DNA of 64,000 bases, from positions 16,059,001 through 16,123,000 of the forward strand of contig CM077011.1 in NCBI GenBank assembly GCA_039090855.1, read 5' to 3'. The stretch comes from Macrothele yani (lineage: Eukaryota; Arthropoda; Arachnida; Araneae; Macrothelidae). The notes beneath the pieces were generated by a model. The model ran no database searches and was not told the DNA's origin. It was given only the letters and a program-made list of their open reading frames with translations. Positions 1 through 10,675 of this stretch are shown piece after piece (position 1 is the stretch's first letter; each line of letters opens with the position of its first letter). The position numbers and the translations under genes are program-made.

Positions 1-1906
1 GTAAAAAAGCAGCGTCATCAGACACGCACACCACCGATGTTTCCCACGGGACTCCAACCAGGGCCGCACTTTTTTTGTGCTAAATCGTGCAGTCTTTTCA
101 AATGCAGTAGCTAAATGCTATTGCATTACTTCTGCCTCTGTACCCACGCCATCGCTGATTCGAAATTGCTTATTGTATTTTTCCACACCGCCCCGACTCC
201 CAGTGGGTGTGACAGCGAATCCCCATCGCATTTTTTGCGGCGACTCTTCATCCTTCGTTGACAAAAGTGTCAAAAATCAACAGGATGTGACGAACCACAT
301 TTCCATCGTGTGGGCAACACATTTCCCAGTAGAGCAGGCCCTAAGGGAAATACGGTTGAAGCTTGACTTACAGAGTTGTTCTTCTGTTACAGAATTCTTT
401 TAGGAATTGAACAGTGTAGCAGCTATTACGAAAAAATTCTGTAAAGCAGAATGCAGTATTAAAGAGGTGTCTGCATAATTGAATATCCGGGTAATCCACG
501 TTCCACTGAATCAATTGGTACGTGTCCTAGTGAGAAAGGAATGCGTGTGACAAGCCAGATGTTATTCTTTTCTCACGAGGAACTCGTGGATCAAGATTAG
601 AACTGTTAAGTTTCAAGCTACCTGATTTGTAAAAGTTTAGATTTCCAGGCTACCTTACCATTCATTCGTCCTAATGGACTCGACCTTGAGTCCCGAATGA
701 GCTTTAGGTGGTGTGCTTGCCTAATGTCCCTGGATCTAGAACAAATCTTAGATAACTGGTGAAAGTTCATCAATAATGACGGGAGAAAATTAGATATCCA
801 GAGCAATTTCTTTTAAATTATTTATTTATGGCAAAAGGTCCCATCCTACAACGGGCATAAGACTCAGAACTTGGTAGATCTTTTGGCGTTACCCATGTTG
901 CAGCGAGAGGAGCTTGATCTTCCATCGCTTCCCTGTCCATCGGTCTATCTGATTGCTTGTCCGTCTATCTGTTATGTGATTTGTAAAATCTTCGTCAACG
1001 CTTCCTTGTACACAACATTTTTCGTGTACACTGACTGTGAACTCTGTATCAATGGCCCCTGTCCTTTTCCGTGAACTATTTTTAACTTGACATCGTCATA
1101 TCGACATACTCTTGACATGGCTAAACACCGGTTCAGTCAGATATATCCGGACATTTTCTAACGTCTGAGGAGTTACATTTGCCAGGCGATGGCGATCCCG
1201 ATCGCATTCTCTTCGGACAACAATCATACTTTCCCGATGAGTCCTTTCTCGCTCCGCCTTTCGTATTTTTACTGCTTCCATTTGGGCAGCTACTTCCTCG
1301 GCAGATTTTTTTCCGTTTTGGAGGCACATTTTCGATGTTTTGAGACAAATAAACCACGATATAAATTGCTTGTTTATTCGAAGAGAGCCAAAACATAAAT
1401 GACTTCGAATTATTTAGGTGCAGCTCCACGAGAGAAATTGGAATTTCGTCTCCACGCGGCGATTGAGTGTGAAATTTTTCAAGTCAATAAAGTCAGCGTC
1501 CTTTGCTCAAATAAGCTACACGTTTGTAACGTCGTCATTTTCTTGTTCCAAATCTGAAAGCACGTGATGCCTTTTATCGTTGATGATCACTAACACGTGC
1601 ATCACATATGGTTGATCAAATACTGTTACGTTTGTTCAGATGTCATAAGTTTGCTCATTGCGTAAATATTTTTTTTTGTAGCACGGAGGACGGCTCTACC
1701 AAATTATATGTAAGATAGGCGAAACAAAATTTTAAGTGTACAGTACCTAACGGGAAGGCCCTGATTCACAAAGGGTTTACCTCGATGGTTACAGCATTAG
1801 TGCGCAAATCAATTTTTCACATCTAACTTTCATAATCTAAATTTACACCACCTAGCAGAATACCTTACTTCGAGAAAGGTAGAAAGTGGACAAATGCTCT
1901 AGTAAC
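1..1906. other. No recognisable gene or element
   Basis: I see no known domain, repeat family or RNA gene here. Two overlapping minus-strand frames near 1,096-1,429 are rich in Lys, Arg and Ser. They are short, overlap in different frames and match nothing I know, so I do not call them genes. A long Y-shaped non-coding tract or an old degraded transposon are equally possible. Confidence 0.5.
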
Positions 1907-1908
1907 TA

Positions 1909-3302
1909 CACTGCTGGCCACCCGAAATGCAACACCAAGAAGGACACGAGATAGCAAAGCCAGATTTACTGGACACATAACAACAGATACAAAGATGAAA
2001 CGATTAAGCTTACAGGACCGTGCGACTTGCGGAATACGCAGACATCAATAGTTCGTGTGGCCCCCATGGCTGGCAATAACGGCCGCTACACGCCGCGGCA
2101 TCGAACGAAAGAGGCTTTGGATGTGGGCTTGGGGTATGTCGGTCCATGCTGCTTCCACACGTTGCCACAGTTCATCAGGCGTAGCCGCGGGTGGTGCTTG
2201 CCGGGTCACTCGGTTGCCGATCAGCGACCAGACGTGTTCGATGGGCGACATATTGGGAGAACAGGCGGACCACGGCAGCAGTGACACCTGGTGGGCCATG
2301 AAGAATTGTTGCACGATGCGCGCCACGTGCAGGCGCGCATTCTTCTGTTGAAACGTGGCCGCTGGCAGGTCCTGCAGGTAAGGTAGGACTACAGGCTCCA
2401 AAACGTCGGAGATGTAGCGGTGGCTGTTAAGTGTACCGGCGACGCGTACCAAAGGGGTGCGGGTGTCATATCCAATTGCGCCCCAAACCATAACGCCAGG
2501 CGACGGACCGGTATGGCGATGCATAATGCAGGCGTCATAGAGTCTCTCGCCGCGGTGCCGCCACACACGGATCCGACCATCGTGGTGTTGCAGGCAGAAG
2601 CGGGATTCGTCGGAGAAGACAATGTCGTGCCATTCCGTAGTCCAGGTGCGGCGTTTAACGGCCCACTGCCGCTGCACTCGCCGGTGGTGAAACTTCAATG
2701 GTAATCGGAGCAATGGGAGCAGTGAGACAAGTTTCCGCTCCTGCAGACGACGTCGAACGGTACGTGCTGACACGAGTTGTTGCGCAACACACCCCAATTC
2801 CTGCGCTAACGTTCGTGATGTGGCGGTGCGAGCCGTCAATGCCTGCCGCACAACATGCCGGTCCTCTCGTTCGGTGGTGTGCCGGGGCTGCGGCAATCGC
2901 TCACGTCGGTCTGTCCGTCCCTACTGCACCCACCGAATCCAAACTCGCCTCACTGTGGCTGGATGTCTCGGTACGATAAACCGCTGTCGCGATAAGCCAC
3001 TATTCGTCCTCTGTGGAACTCCGAAACGTGCTGGAATGACTGCCGTATTCTGCGACGAGGCATCAGGAAGCTTCCCACGCACAGATCCGGCAGCACAACA
3101 CACTTCCACTATACTTACACCCCACCTTCTGCGCGCCCTTCTTATAGTGCTCCTCGGTGACGTGCCGGGCGCACATAATTTGCATATGCCCTGCAATGCT
3201 AATCTTTTGCATGTCCTCTTGCGGGCGACGCATGCTGCGAATTTCAGGCCAATCGGATGCTTCCTTCTTGGTGTTGCATTTTGGGTGGTGGCCTGCAGTG
3301 TG
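1909..3302 (-). mobile_element. Tc1/Tc3-like DNA transposon, complete ends
   Basis: The element is about 1.39 kb. Imperfect terminal inverted repeats of roughly 40 bases begin CACTGCTGGCCACC on the left and CACACTGCAGGCCACC (reverse complement) on the right. Both share the inner block ATGCAACACCAAGAAGG. A TA dinucleotide lies immediately outside each end (1,907-1,908 and 3,303-3,304), the target duplication typical of the IS630-Tc1-mariner superfamily. The single transposase gene runs on the minus strand and is broken. Confidence 0.85.
2045..3063 (-). pseudogene. Tc1/Tc3-like transposase, inactivated
   Basis: This is a DDE cut-and-paste transposase of the Tc1/mariner superfamily that would act on the inverted repeats of its own element. 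The longest open part, 2,045-2,896, has the first catalytic motif FSDESRF. It ends with SPIEHVW, which supplies the third acidic residue. The second catalytic position, normally Asp in QQDNARPH, reads QQKNARLH here, so Asp is replaced by Lys. Thirty-four residues separate it from the Glu, which fits a DD34E family. The N-terminal helix-turn-helix part lies upstream in other frames, starting with an ATG whose complement is at 3,061-3,063. It is cut by a TGA near 2,960 and a frame change. Family membership is firm; activity is excluded. Confidence 0.85.
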
Positions 3303-3304
3303 TA

Positions 3305-3593
3305 ATGGTTTTAAAAACAACTGCTCAAAAGCAAATACATGTTTACGTAAGCTCGCATAAAAGCACTTTCATGAGCTTTAAAAAAAGTGCGCATCGTACA
3401 CGAGAAGAAATATGTGGAATATTTGCACATTACATGATCTATCGAATGCAAAGAAAAAGCCCGATCCGATTTTTAGCGGTTTCTGTTTTTCAAAAATGAA
3501 AACTAATCAGCTGGAAAACAGCGCACTGCAGAAATTTGAAAGTGGAATGAATCAGCGAATCATCATCCTAACGGCGAGTGCTATGCTAACATA
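3305..3593. other. Spacer without recognisable feature
   Basis: A short AT-rich stretch between two Tc-type elements. I see no coding or repeat signal in it. Confidence 0.5.
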
Positions 3594-3595
3594 TA

Positions 3596-4772
3596 CACTG
3601 ATGGGCCATTACATTACGACCACTCCCAGCCTAGAGAAATGAGCGCGCCTGGAGACCGAACGGTGGCGCAGGTGAAGATCACAGAGCAGTATATATAGAA
3701 CCAGAGGACCGGCTTTCGGTTAGTAGAGTGTTCGGAGTCAGAATGGGAAAAGCTGCCGATTTATCGGAGTTTGATAAAGGACAAATTGTGATGGCACGGC
3801 GACTGGGAACTCAGATAAGGGAAACGGCGCGGCTTGTGGGTTGTTCACGTGCCGCTGTAGTGAGCACGTATCAAAAGTGGTGCACAGATGGCCAAACGAC
3901 GAACCGTTGTCCAGCCATGTGTCGTCCGTAGCTCACTAATTCGCAATTTTCATAGCGACCGCAGGGCCACAGCGCGACAAATCACCCGCAGCTACAACAT
4001 TGTTGATCAGGGCAATGTGTCACAGCACTCAGTTCGTCGCAGCCTTCTGCGCATGGGCCTGCGTAGCCAAATACCCAGTCGGGTCCTCATGCTCACTGCA
4101 CGTCATCGCCAACAACGCAATGAAATGGGCCAAAGATCATCGAGATTGGATCGTGGATGATTGGAAGGAAATAGCCTCGTCTGACGAATCAAAATTCCTG
4201 GTGCATCACGTAGACGCCCGAGCTTGGATACACCGATTACCAATCGAGGCTATGGAACCTGGATGCACTGTTGGGTGTAAACCGGCCGGCGGCGGTGTTG
4301 TGCTGTAGGCAATATTTTCTTTGACACTTTAGGCTTCATTATTCCAACAGCACAATCCCTGACAGCTATCAGGTATCTGAACCTCGTTGCGGACGAAGTT
4401 CACCCATTCATGGCAACAGTGTTCCCTGCTGGTGATGGCCATTACCAACAAGATAATGCGTCATGCCACACTTCCAGAATCGTTGAGGAGTCGTTCGAGA
4501 AACATGCTGGTGACTTTCTATTAATGCCCTGGCTTCCAAATTCGCCTGACATGAATCCAATCGAACATTTGTGGTTCGACTTGAAAAAGCGGGTTCACGC
4601 TGAAACACTAACACCCCAAAATGTACGGGGACAGGAGGACCTTCGGTGCACATTATGGTACCAGATACTTCAGGATACCTATCGCCATCTCATCGAATCA
4701 ATGCCTCACCGAGTGAACGCTGTTTTGCGGGCTAAAGGGCGTTCTACAGCTAATTAGGTAGGTGGTCATAAT
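3596..4772 (+). mobile_element. Tc1-like DNA transposon, right end lost
   Basis: The left terminal repeat begins CACTGATGGGCCATTAC directly after a TA. The right end matches the start of the inverted copy (GTGGTCATAAT) but stops at about 4,772. There the sequence passes straight into the 112-bp satellite. The outer part of the right inverted repeat is therefore missing, replaced at a short ATAG match. The transposase is on the plus strand and is fragmented. Confidence 0.8.
3743..4757 (+). pseudogene. Tc1-like transposase, frameshifted
   Basis: This Tc1-family DDE transposase is spread over at least three frames. The N-terminal DNA-binding part (ATG at 3,743) opens with [14 protein letters not shown] and has the helix-turn-helix block [16 protein letters not shown]. 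It is followed in other frames by SSDESKF (first catalytic Asp, near 4,178), YQQDNASCH (second Asp, near 4,450) and SPDMNPIEHLW (Glu, near 4,560). All three catalytic residues survive, but the frame breaks near 3,900-4,000 and 4,310-4,410 prevent translation as one protein. By my count 36 residues separate the second Asp from the Glu, longer than the usual 34. It could belong to a DD36E-type lineage or carry a small insertion. Confidence 0.85.
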
Positions 4773-6062
4773 AGCCATGCAGGCTGGATTGACCCGCGTC
4801 CAAAGTTCATCAATGGTTGCTGGCAGACGATCGTACGCTCTGAGGTATTGAATCAAATGATGTGTGAATGGTGTCCTGTGGAATAGCCATCCAGGCTGGA
4901 TTGACCCGCTTCCAAAGTTCATCAATGGTTGCTGGCGGACGGTCGTACGCTCTGAGGTATTGAATCAAATAATGTGTGAATGGTGTCCTGTGGAATAGAT
5001 ATCCAGGCTGGATTGACCCGCGTCCAAAGTTCATCAATGGTTGCTGGCTGACGGTCGTACGCTCTGAGGTATTGAATCAAATAATGTGTGAATGGTGTGC
5101 TGTGGAATAGAAATCCAGGCTGGATTGACCCGCGTCCAAAGTCCACCAATGGTTGCTGGCGGACGGTCGTACGCTCTCAGGTATTGAATCAAATAATGTG
5201 TGAATGGTGTCCTGTGGAATAGCCATCCAGGCTTGATTGACCCGCTTCCAAAGTTCATCAATGGTTGCTGGCGGACGGTCGTACGCTCTGAGGTATTGAA
5301 TCAAATAATGTGTGAATGGTGTCCTGTGGAATAGATATCCAGGCTGGATTGACCCGCTTCCAAAGTTCATCAATGGTTGCTGGCTGACGGTCGTACGCTC
5401 TGAGGTATTGAATCAAATAATGTGTGAATGGTGTGCTGTGGAATAGAAATCCAGGCTGGATTGACCCGCGTCCAAAGTCCACCAACGGTTGCTGGCGGAC
5501 GGTCGTACACTCTGAGGTATTGAATCAAATAATGTGTGAATTGTGTCCTGTGGAATAGCCATCCAGGCTTGATTGACCCGCTTCCAAAGTTCATTAATGG
5601 TTGCTGGCGGACGGTCGTACGCTCTGAGGTATTGAATCAAATAATGTGCGAATGGTGTCCTGTGGAATAGCTATCCAGGCTGGATTGACCCGCGTCCAAA
5701 GTTCATCAATGGTTGCTGGCTGACGGTCGTACGCTCTGAGGTATAAATCAAATAATGTGTGAATGGTGTGCTGTGGAATAGAAATCCAGGCTGGATTGAC
5801 CCGCGCCCAAAGTCCACCAATGGTTGCTGGCGGACGGTCGTACGCTCTCAGGTATTGAATCAAATAATGTGTGAATGGTGTCCTGTGGAATAGCCATCCA
5901 GGCTGGATTGACCGGCGTCCAAAGTTCATTAATGGTTGCTGGCGGACGGTCGTACGCTCTGAGGTATTGAATCAAACAATGTGCGAATGGTGTCCTGTGG
6001 AATAGCCATCCAGACTGTATTCACCAGCGTCCGAACTTCATCAGGAGTTGCTGGCGGACGAT
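4770..6062 (-). repeat. 112-bp satellite derived from a Tc1 transposase C-terminus
   Basis: About 11 head-to-tail copies of a 112-bp unit, one of them a base or two short near 5,740. Read on the minus strand each unit encodes about 37 residues of a Tc1-type transposase C-terminus (ATIDELWTRVNPAWMAIPQD, then TIHTLFDSIPQSVR). The unit length is 112, not a multiple of three, so the frame does not carry through. Variant bases recur every third unit: the blocks CCATCC, (A/C)TATCC and AAATCC after GTGGAATAG, plus matching changes such as TCCACCAA. This gives a 336-bp higher-order period over three cycles. The last unit merges with the parent transposase at about 6,000-6,062. Confidence 0.93.
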
Positions 6063-6960
6063 CGTACCACTGCACCTCTTGTTTGAGCATGTCTCAGGGA
6101 TTTTCTATGGGTGATAAATGGGATGATCTAGCCGGCCAGGGCAGAAGTGGAACGTCGTTATCCCTAATGTGGTGTGGCACAAGATGCGGTGAGGCATTGT
6201 CCTGCGGAAATATGGTCCTGGGGGCGTCCTGAAGTTTCGTAAGAGCGACTAGCCGTAGAATATTTATGACGTAACGGGCACTCGTTATGGTGGGACGGGC
6301 TATATATGAGAAGATATCTGCTTTCGTTCCCGATTGCATCCCAGACCATAATGCCTCGTGTTTGTGCGGTATACCTATTTCGAATACTATCTTCCTAACG
6401 CCTCTACCCTTGTGTTCGGCGGACACAGATACAGCCATCATTTTCGCCGAAAAAGAAATGGGATTTGTCTAAGAGCCCGGTATCGTGCCATTTGTCACGC
6501 AATTACTGTCTGGAAGTCATTTGCTGTGGTGTCAGAGGTATCCTGAGGAGGCCTGCAAACTCTGACAGTGCGAATTGCTATCCTGCAGTCCGAAATGTAA
6601 TAACCAGCGACGTTCTGTTACAGCTCACATGCAGGAATGCGTTACAGTATGTCAGTGCTACGCCAACGCCGTTGATGGTGCAGAACGGTCACTGAAAGGC
6701 ATCCTGCTGTCCCTTGGCGTTCGTGTGTACGCGTTCCAGAACCTTCTCTTCGTGTCTTAGGCCCGTCCATGTACCATTCCCTGCACACTTTTGGCCCGAC
6801 GGACAAACTGCGTCCCACACGACCAGAAATTCCCCTGAGGGAAACATTGCAGTCTCTCATGCAGATAATTAGACCTCTGTCGAAGTCCCTGGTGTGACTG
6901 TACGATCTCAAACGACGAAGCATCCTTACCCACTGGTGACCAAGCTCTAACATGTCGACA
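6040..6960 (-). pseudogene. Tc1-like transposase remnant, parent of the satellite
   Basis: A degenerate Tc1-type transposase on the minus strand. The 6,094-6,441 segment has FPQDNASPH, matching the second catalytic motif, and then SSHLSPIENP for the Glu motif. The 6,642-6,953 segment resembles the N-terminal helix-turn-helix region (RDFDRGLIICMRDC). Frame breaks separate the two. The C-terminal sequence continues directly into the 112-bp satellite, whose unit is the next part of this same reading frame. I could not find convincing inverted repeats, so the element ends are unknown. Confidence 0.75.
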
Positions 6961-7280
6961 GAGCCGCGTGGAGCTTATAACAGAAAAACGGCGTGTTTAA
7001 GGTGTGTGACGTTGCGCGATATGATTTGCCTAGAAGTAGTACCCGCGCACTTATGATGCCGAATGCTCATCATTTCGGCGATATATTGGATGATTAGCAC
7101 ATCCTGTAAAAATCAAAATCACAGCTCGACTTTTTTCAGGTGTTATTTTTTTATTGAACATGAGTGTTTCTATAGGAAGTACACAGAACAGCAAAGATTC
7201 AGTTCAATGTTATTTAGAGTACTACAATTGACATTTTAAGTGGGAAACGTTTTGATGTAATACCATCAAATTATTGTCAT
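6961..7280. other. Unassigned sequence
   Basis: Probably the rest of the old Tc1-like element followed by unrelated AT-rich sequence. No gene or clear repeat seen. Confidence 0.4.
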
Positions 7281-8373
7281 AACAAGTTAGTAAAATCATG
7301 CAATGCACTGATTATAATACGATTCCCAACGTACCATAAATCATTACTCAAGCTATGAGGATAATGGCTGTGGAATAAATCTCAATCTGTGCCCTCCTAA
7401 ATTTTGACCACATTTTTTTTTTTTGATTGGAGGCTTAACGATCACCGTGAGCAACTCAATGGGCAATAAGCAGTCTCCCGTCCCTAATTTAAAGGGCCAC
7501 TGGCTCCAGGGAAGGGAGAGAGCCAGAGCCGTAAGACAAACACAACATCCATGCCTCATCGGGATTCGAACCCGGACCCGTCTCGGACGAATGATCAGAA
7601 GCCATCGCTTAGACCACTGCGCCACCGGGGCAGCCTTGACGCAATTTCAAAGATATTAAACAGAATTGGTTCGGTATACCTCCGGAACAACATACTAAAG
7701 TTTTGTTGCAATAGAAGCACTTTTAGACAAGTTATGCGGACAATGGCTGTGGAATAAATCTCGCTCCTGTGTCCTGTCCTGGGACCCCATTTCAATGATA
7801 TTCAACAGAACCGCGTCCGTATATCTCCGGAACAACATGATAAAGTTTTGTCGCAATCGAAGCATTTTTACGTAAATTGTGATGCATGGATTCCACTCCT
7901 ATGTCCTGACCTTTGACCCATTTCGTCCATTTTTAACAGGGTTCGTCCGCAGGGGTCCCCTATCGCATACTACAATTTCATCGAAATCGAAGCCATTTTT
8001 ACTCACGTTATGACGCATAAGGGCAATGGAATGGAACCCGTTCCTATATCCTGACCTTTAACCCCATTTCGCCCATTTACAATTGAGTTCATTCCCAGGT
8101 GGTTCCCTACCAAAAACTAAAATTTCATCGAAATCGAACCATTTTTACGCTAGTTATGAGGCATAAGGGCAATGGAATGGATCCCGCTCCTATGTCCTGA
8201 TCTTTGACCACATTTCGCCTATTTTCAATAGGGTTCATCCCCAGGTGGTCCCCTACCACATACTAAAATTTCATCGAAATCGAACCATTTTTACGCGAAT
8301 TATCGTGCGGACGGACAGACAGGCAGACAAAGCTGGAGCATATACGCTTCTTCAACCTACGGTTGTAAAGCGT
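7281..8373 (-). repeat. F1 interspersed repeat with tandem monomers
   Basis: One end (7,281) is AACAAGTTAGTAAAATCATG and the other (about 8,373) is CAACCTACGGTTGTAAAGCG. The same ends bound the F1 copies at 9,162, 51,543 and 58,488 in the opposite orientation. The interior holds several divergent monomers of about 147 bp with the recurring phrases CCTGACCTTTGACC and GGTGGTCCCCTACCA. A short run of GACGGACAGACAGGCAGAC lies just inside the CAACCTACGGTTG end. The layout of unique ends, an ACGG-like microsatellite and tandem monomers resembles Helentron-like elements such as bivalve pearl. That class assignment is inferred. A SINE interrupts it at 7,411-7,636. Confidence 0.75.
7411..7636 (-). mobile_element. 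tRNA-derived SINE in minus orientation
   Basis: On the minus strand the element has a tRNA-like head with box A (TGGCGCAGTGGTC) and box B (GGTTCGAATCC). A tRNA-unrelated body with CCCTTCCCTGGAGCCAGTG follows, ending with an A-rich tail that shows here as a T run at 7,411-7,423. It shares the whole layout with about ten other copies in the window. It sits inside the F1 copy. Confidence 0.88.
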
Positions 8374-9161
8374 GAAAAAAGATTAATATTTAGCTACGAA
8401 GATTTTTCGCAAAATACCGCAGCTATCGTGACTTCCTCGTTACGTACTGCACTCCATAATTTCATCAGGAAGGACACGGCAGTGGCAACAAGGATTAACA
8501 AGACCTTGTCTCAAGTGAAATGAAACGTCCGCAATATGTCGCTTTACCTCTATCCATCGCTCTCCCGAATGAATAATGGGAATGCCCGAACGACCGTGTC
8601 TACATAAACCACACGTACAATGCATTTGGAAGTCACTTGCATTTTAGAAGCGTACATCTATGGTATCCTTTCTTTGGTTAGCAGTGGCAGGTCTTAAGGA
8701 AGGAGATTAAGATTAGGGTATTAACATTCGGGAGCTGGCAAAAGCCCATATGGCGAACAAATGTGTATCTGGATTCTGCATGCGGTATAGTTACGCAAGA
8801 AATCAGTAACTTGAAACTGGGGCACTATCGCAGGCCACAGGCGTAGGAACGTTTAACTCAAGCTTAACAATCTTCTAACTGGTTTTGCGTTTAACAGAGA
8901 TGTCCTCTTTTCCTCGATTATGCAGTAGAATCCGCTTACAGTGAAGAGCTCGTGGCTATCCTCGCTAAATCCGTTTTCAGGTAAAAACTCCCACCACATA
9001 AAATATACAGACGTGGTAGTATTATAGTCCATAACAACTGGATAGAGTTCAAAGATTTAATTAATGAATTATAGTTGTACAAATTAATACAAAATAAGCA
9101 CTAACATGAATACATAGTAACAGAGAATCATGAAGCAGACATGTGAAAACTTGTTGTTTAT
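8374..9161. other. No recognisable gene or element
   Basis: AT-rich single-copy-looking sequence between two F1 copies. I see no transposase, repeat or RNA signal. Confidence 0.5.
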
Positions 9162-9541
9162 TACGCTTTCGAACCGTAGGTCGAAGAAGCGTATATGCTC
9201 GAGCTTTTACCGTCTGTCCGTCCGCCCGATAACTTGCGTAAAAATGGTTCTATTTCGATGAAATTTTAGTATGTGGTAGGGGACCACCTGGGGACAAACC
9301 CTATTGAAAATGGACGAAATGGGTCAAAGGTCAGGACATATAGTACGTCGCATAAATATAGAGACAGGACAAATTCTCGAATAAAAAAGAAACAACAACG
9401 AGCTGAAATGTACACCTCATATTTATAGCAAATATAGCATAGGAGACGCAGCTGCACAATAGTTTGATGGAAACATAACAATTCCAACGCCAAGTACAAG
9501 AAAAAAACAGAAATGCGATGTCTCAAAAATATAAAGACTTA

Positions 9542-10608
9542 CTAGTTATGAGCACCTCCGGTACGAATAGTGGAGCCTTTGTTCCGAATAACACTGAAAA
9601 CCCGATTGTGCATGCTGTCCACCAAGTGATGTAAGTGTTCTGGACGGAGTGCATACCAGCTTCGTTCAATCTGCACTTTCAATGCCACCACACTTGAGAA
9701 CTGCCGTCCATTTTCATACACATCACGAACTAGGATACCCCAGAGGTTCTCGATAGGTTTCAGATCTGGACTGAGTGCTGGCCAATCCATTACGTCACAT
9801 GATGAGTGTTAAACCAGATTTTCGTTGATGCAGACCGATGGATAGAGGCATTGTCTTGCTGGAACAGATAATCAACACCCGCTAGAGTTTCGGCAAACGG
9901 TAGAAGGTGGCTGCTGAGTATGTCCTGATACGTTTCGGAGTTTTGCCTGCCTTGCAGAAAAGCGATATCCGTTGTCCCATTGAACGCAAAAGCTCCCCAG
10001 ACCCTCACAGATCCCCCTGCTTTCTGTCTGCTGAAGAAGGTGTGTGGCTCGCGTCGTAAATCATGCCAATAGCAGTTCCAACCGTCAGGGCCGTCCAGAT
10101 TGAACTTTTTCTCATCGGAGAACATAGTTGTGATCCACTCGTCCGTCCAGTGCATGTGGCTGCTTGCCCATAACAATCTAGCTTCCTTGTGGCGCCGCGT
10201 GAGTTGTGGCAGACGACGCACTTTACGGAGCACAATGTTGCGACTTTCCTTGATTCGTCGATGAACTGTGTCTTTTGAGAGGGTGACACCAATAGTCCGA
10301 GAACCTTGACGTAGTGATAACCTTTGGGATGAAACTAAGCGCATGATGGCACGATCATCTCGTTTGGTTGTTATTCCAGGCCGTTTTCTGGCAGTTAACG
10401 CACCGCGTTTCGATAAAGTCTTATAAGTGACTGCCCTACTCCTCCCCATGGCTTTACAAATTTTCGCTACAGGCAATCCATTTGCTCTCAGTCTCAAAAT
10501 CTTCTGCACCTCCTCAACAGAAAGTTGACTGTTGCGTGCTATTTCGGCAAATGAATGTCTGGCAACAGGTCCGCTGCCTTTTGTAGGATGGACCGAATTA
10601 CGGCCCAT
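9542..10608 (-). pseudogene. Tc3-like transposase, one frameshift
   Basis: This is the best-preserved Tc-type transposase in the window. The N-terminal 272 residues (9,790-10,608) include a helix-turn-helix region (VEEVQKILRLRANGLPVAKI), the first catalytic motif FSDEKKF and the second, FQQDNASIH. The frame then meets a stop at about 9,790. It resumes one frame over as MDWPALSPDLKPIENLWG, which gives the catalytic Glu, and ends at 9,542. A single-base deletion at about 9,790 explains the break. With that allowed, 34 residues separate Asp and Glu, as expected for DD34E. All three catalytic residues are present. It would be a Tc3/Tc1-type transposase with a total length near 355 residues. Confidence 0.88.
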
Positions 10609-10675
10609 GCGCGTACGTACAACATGCTAATTTGCACATCTCATTTGCATGTGGCTACTTTAAGTTGTCTTTATA

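Noticed and set aside
1096..1429. Host exon encoding a Lys/Arg/Glu-rich peptide
   Set aside because: Two overlapping minus-strand frames, no clear splice context, and no family that I recognise.
4698..5975. A family of 75-residue proteins in tandem
   Set aside because: The repeated frames are slices of a transposase C-terminus in a 112-bp satellite that shifts frame each unit.
4770..6062. CRISPR-like array
   Set aside because: The units are contiguous 112-bp copies without spacers, in a eukaryotic setting, and derive from a transposase.
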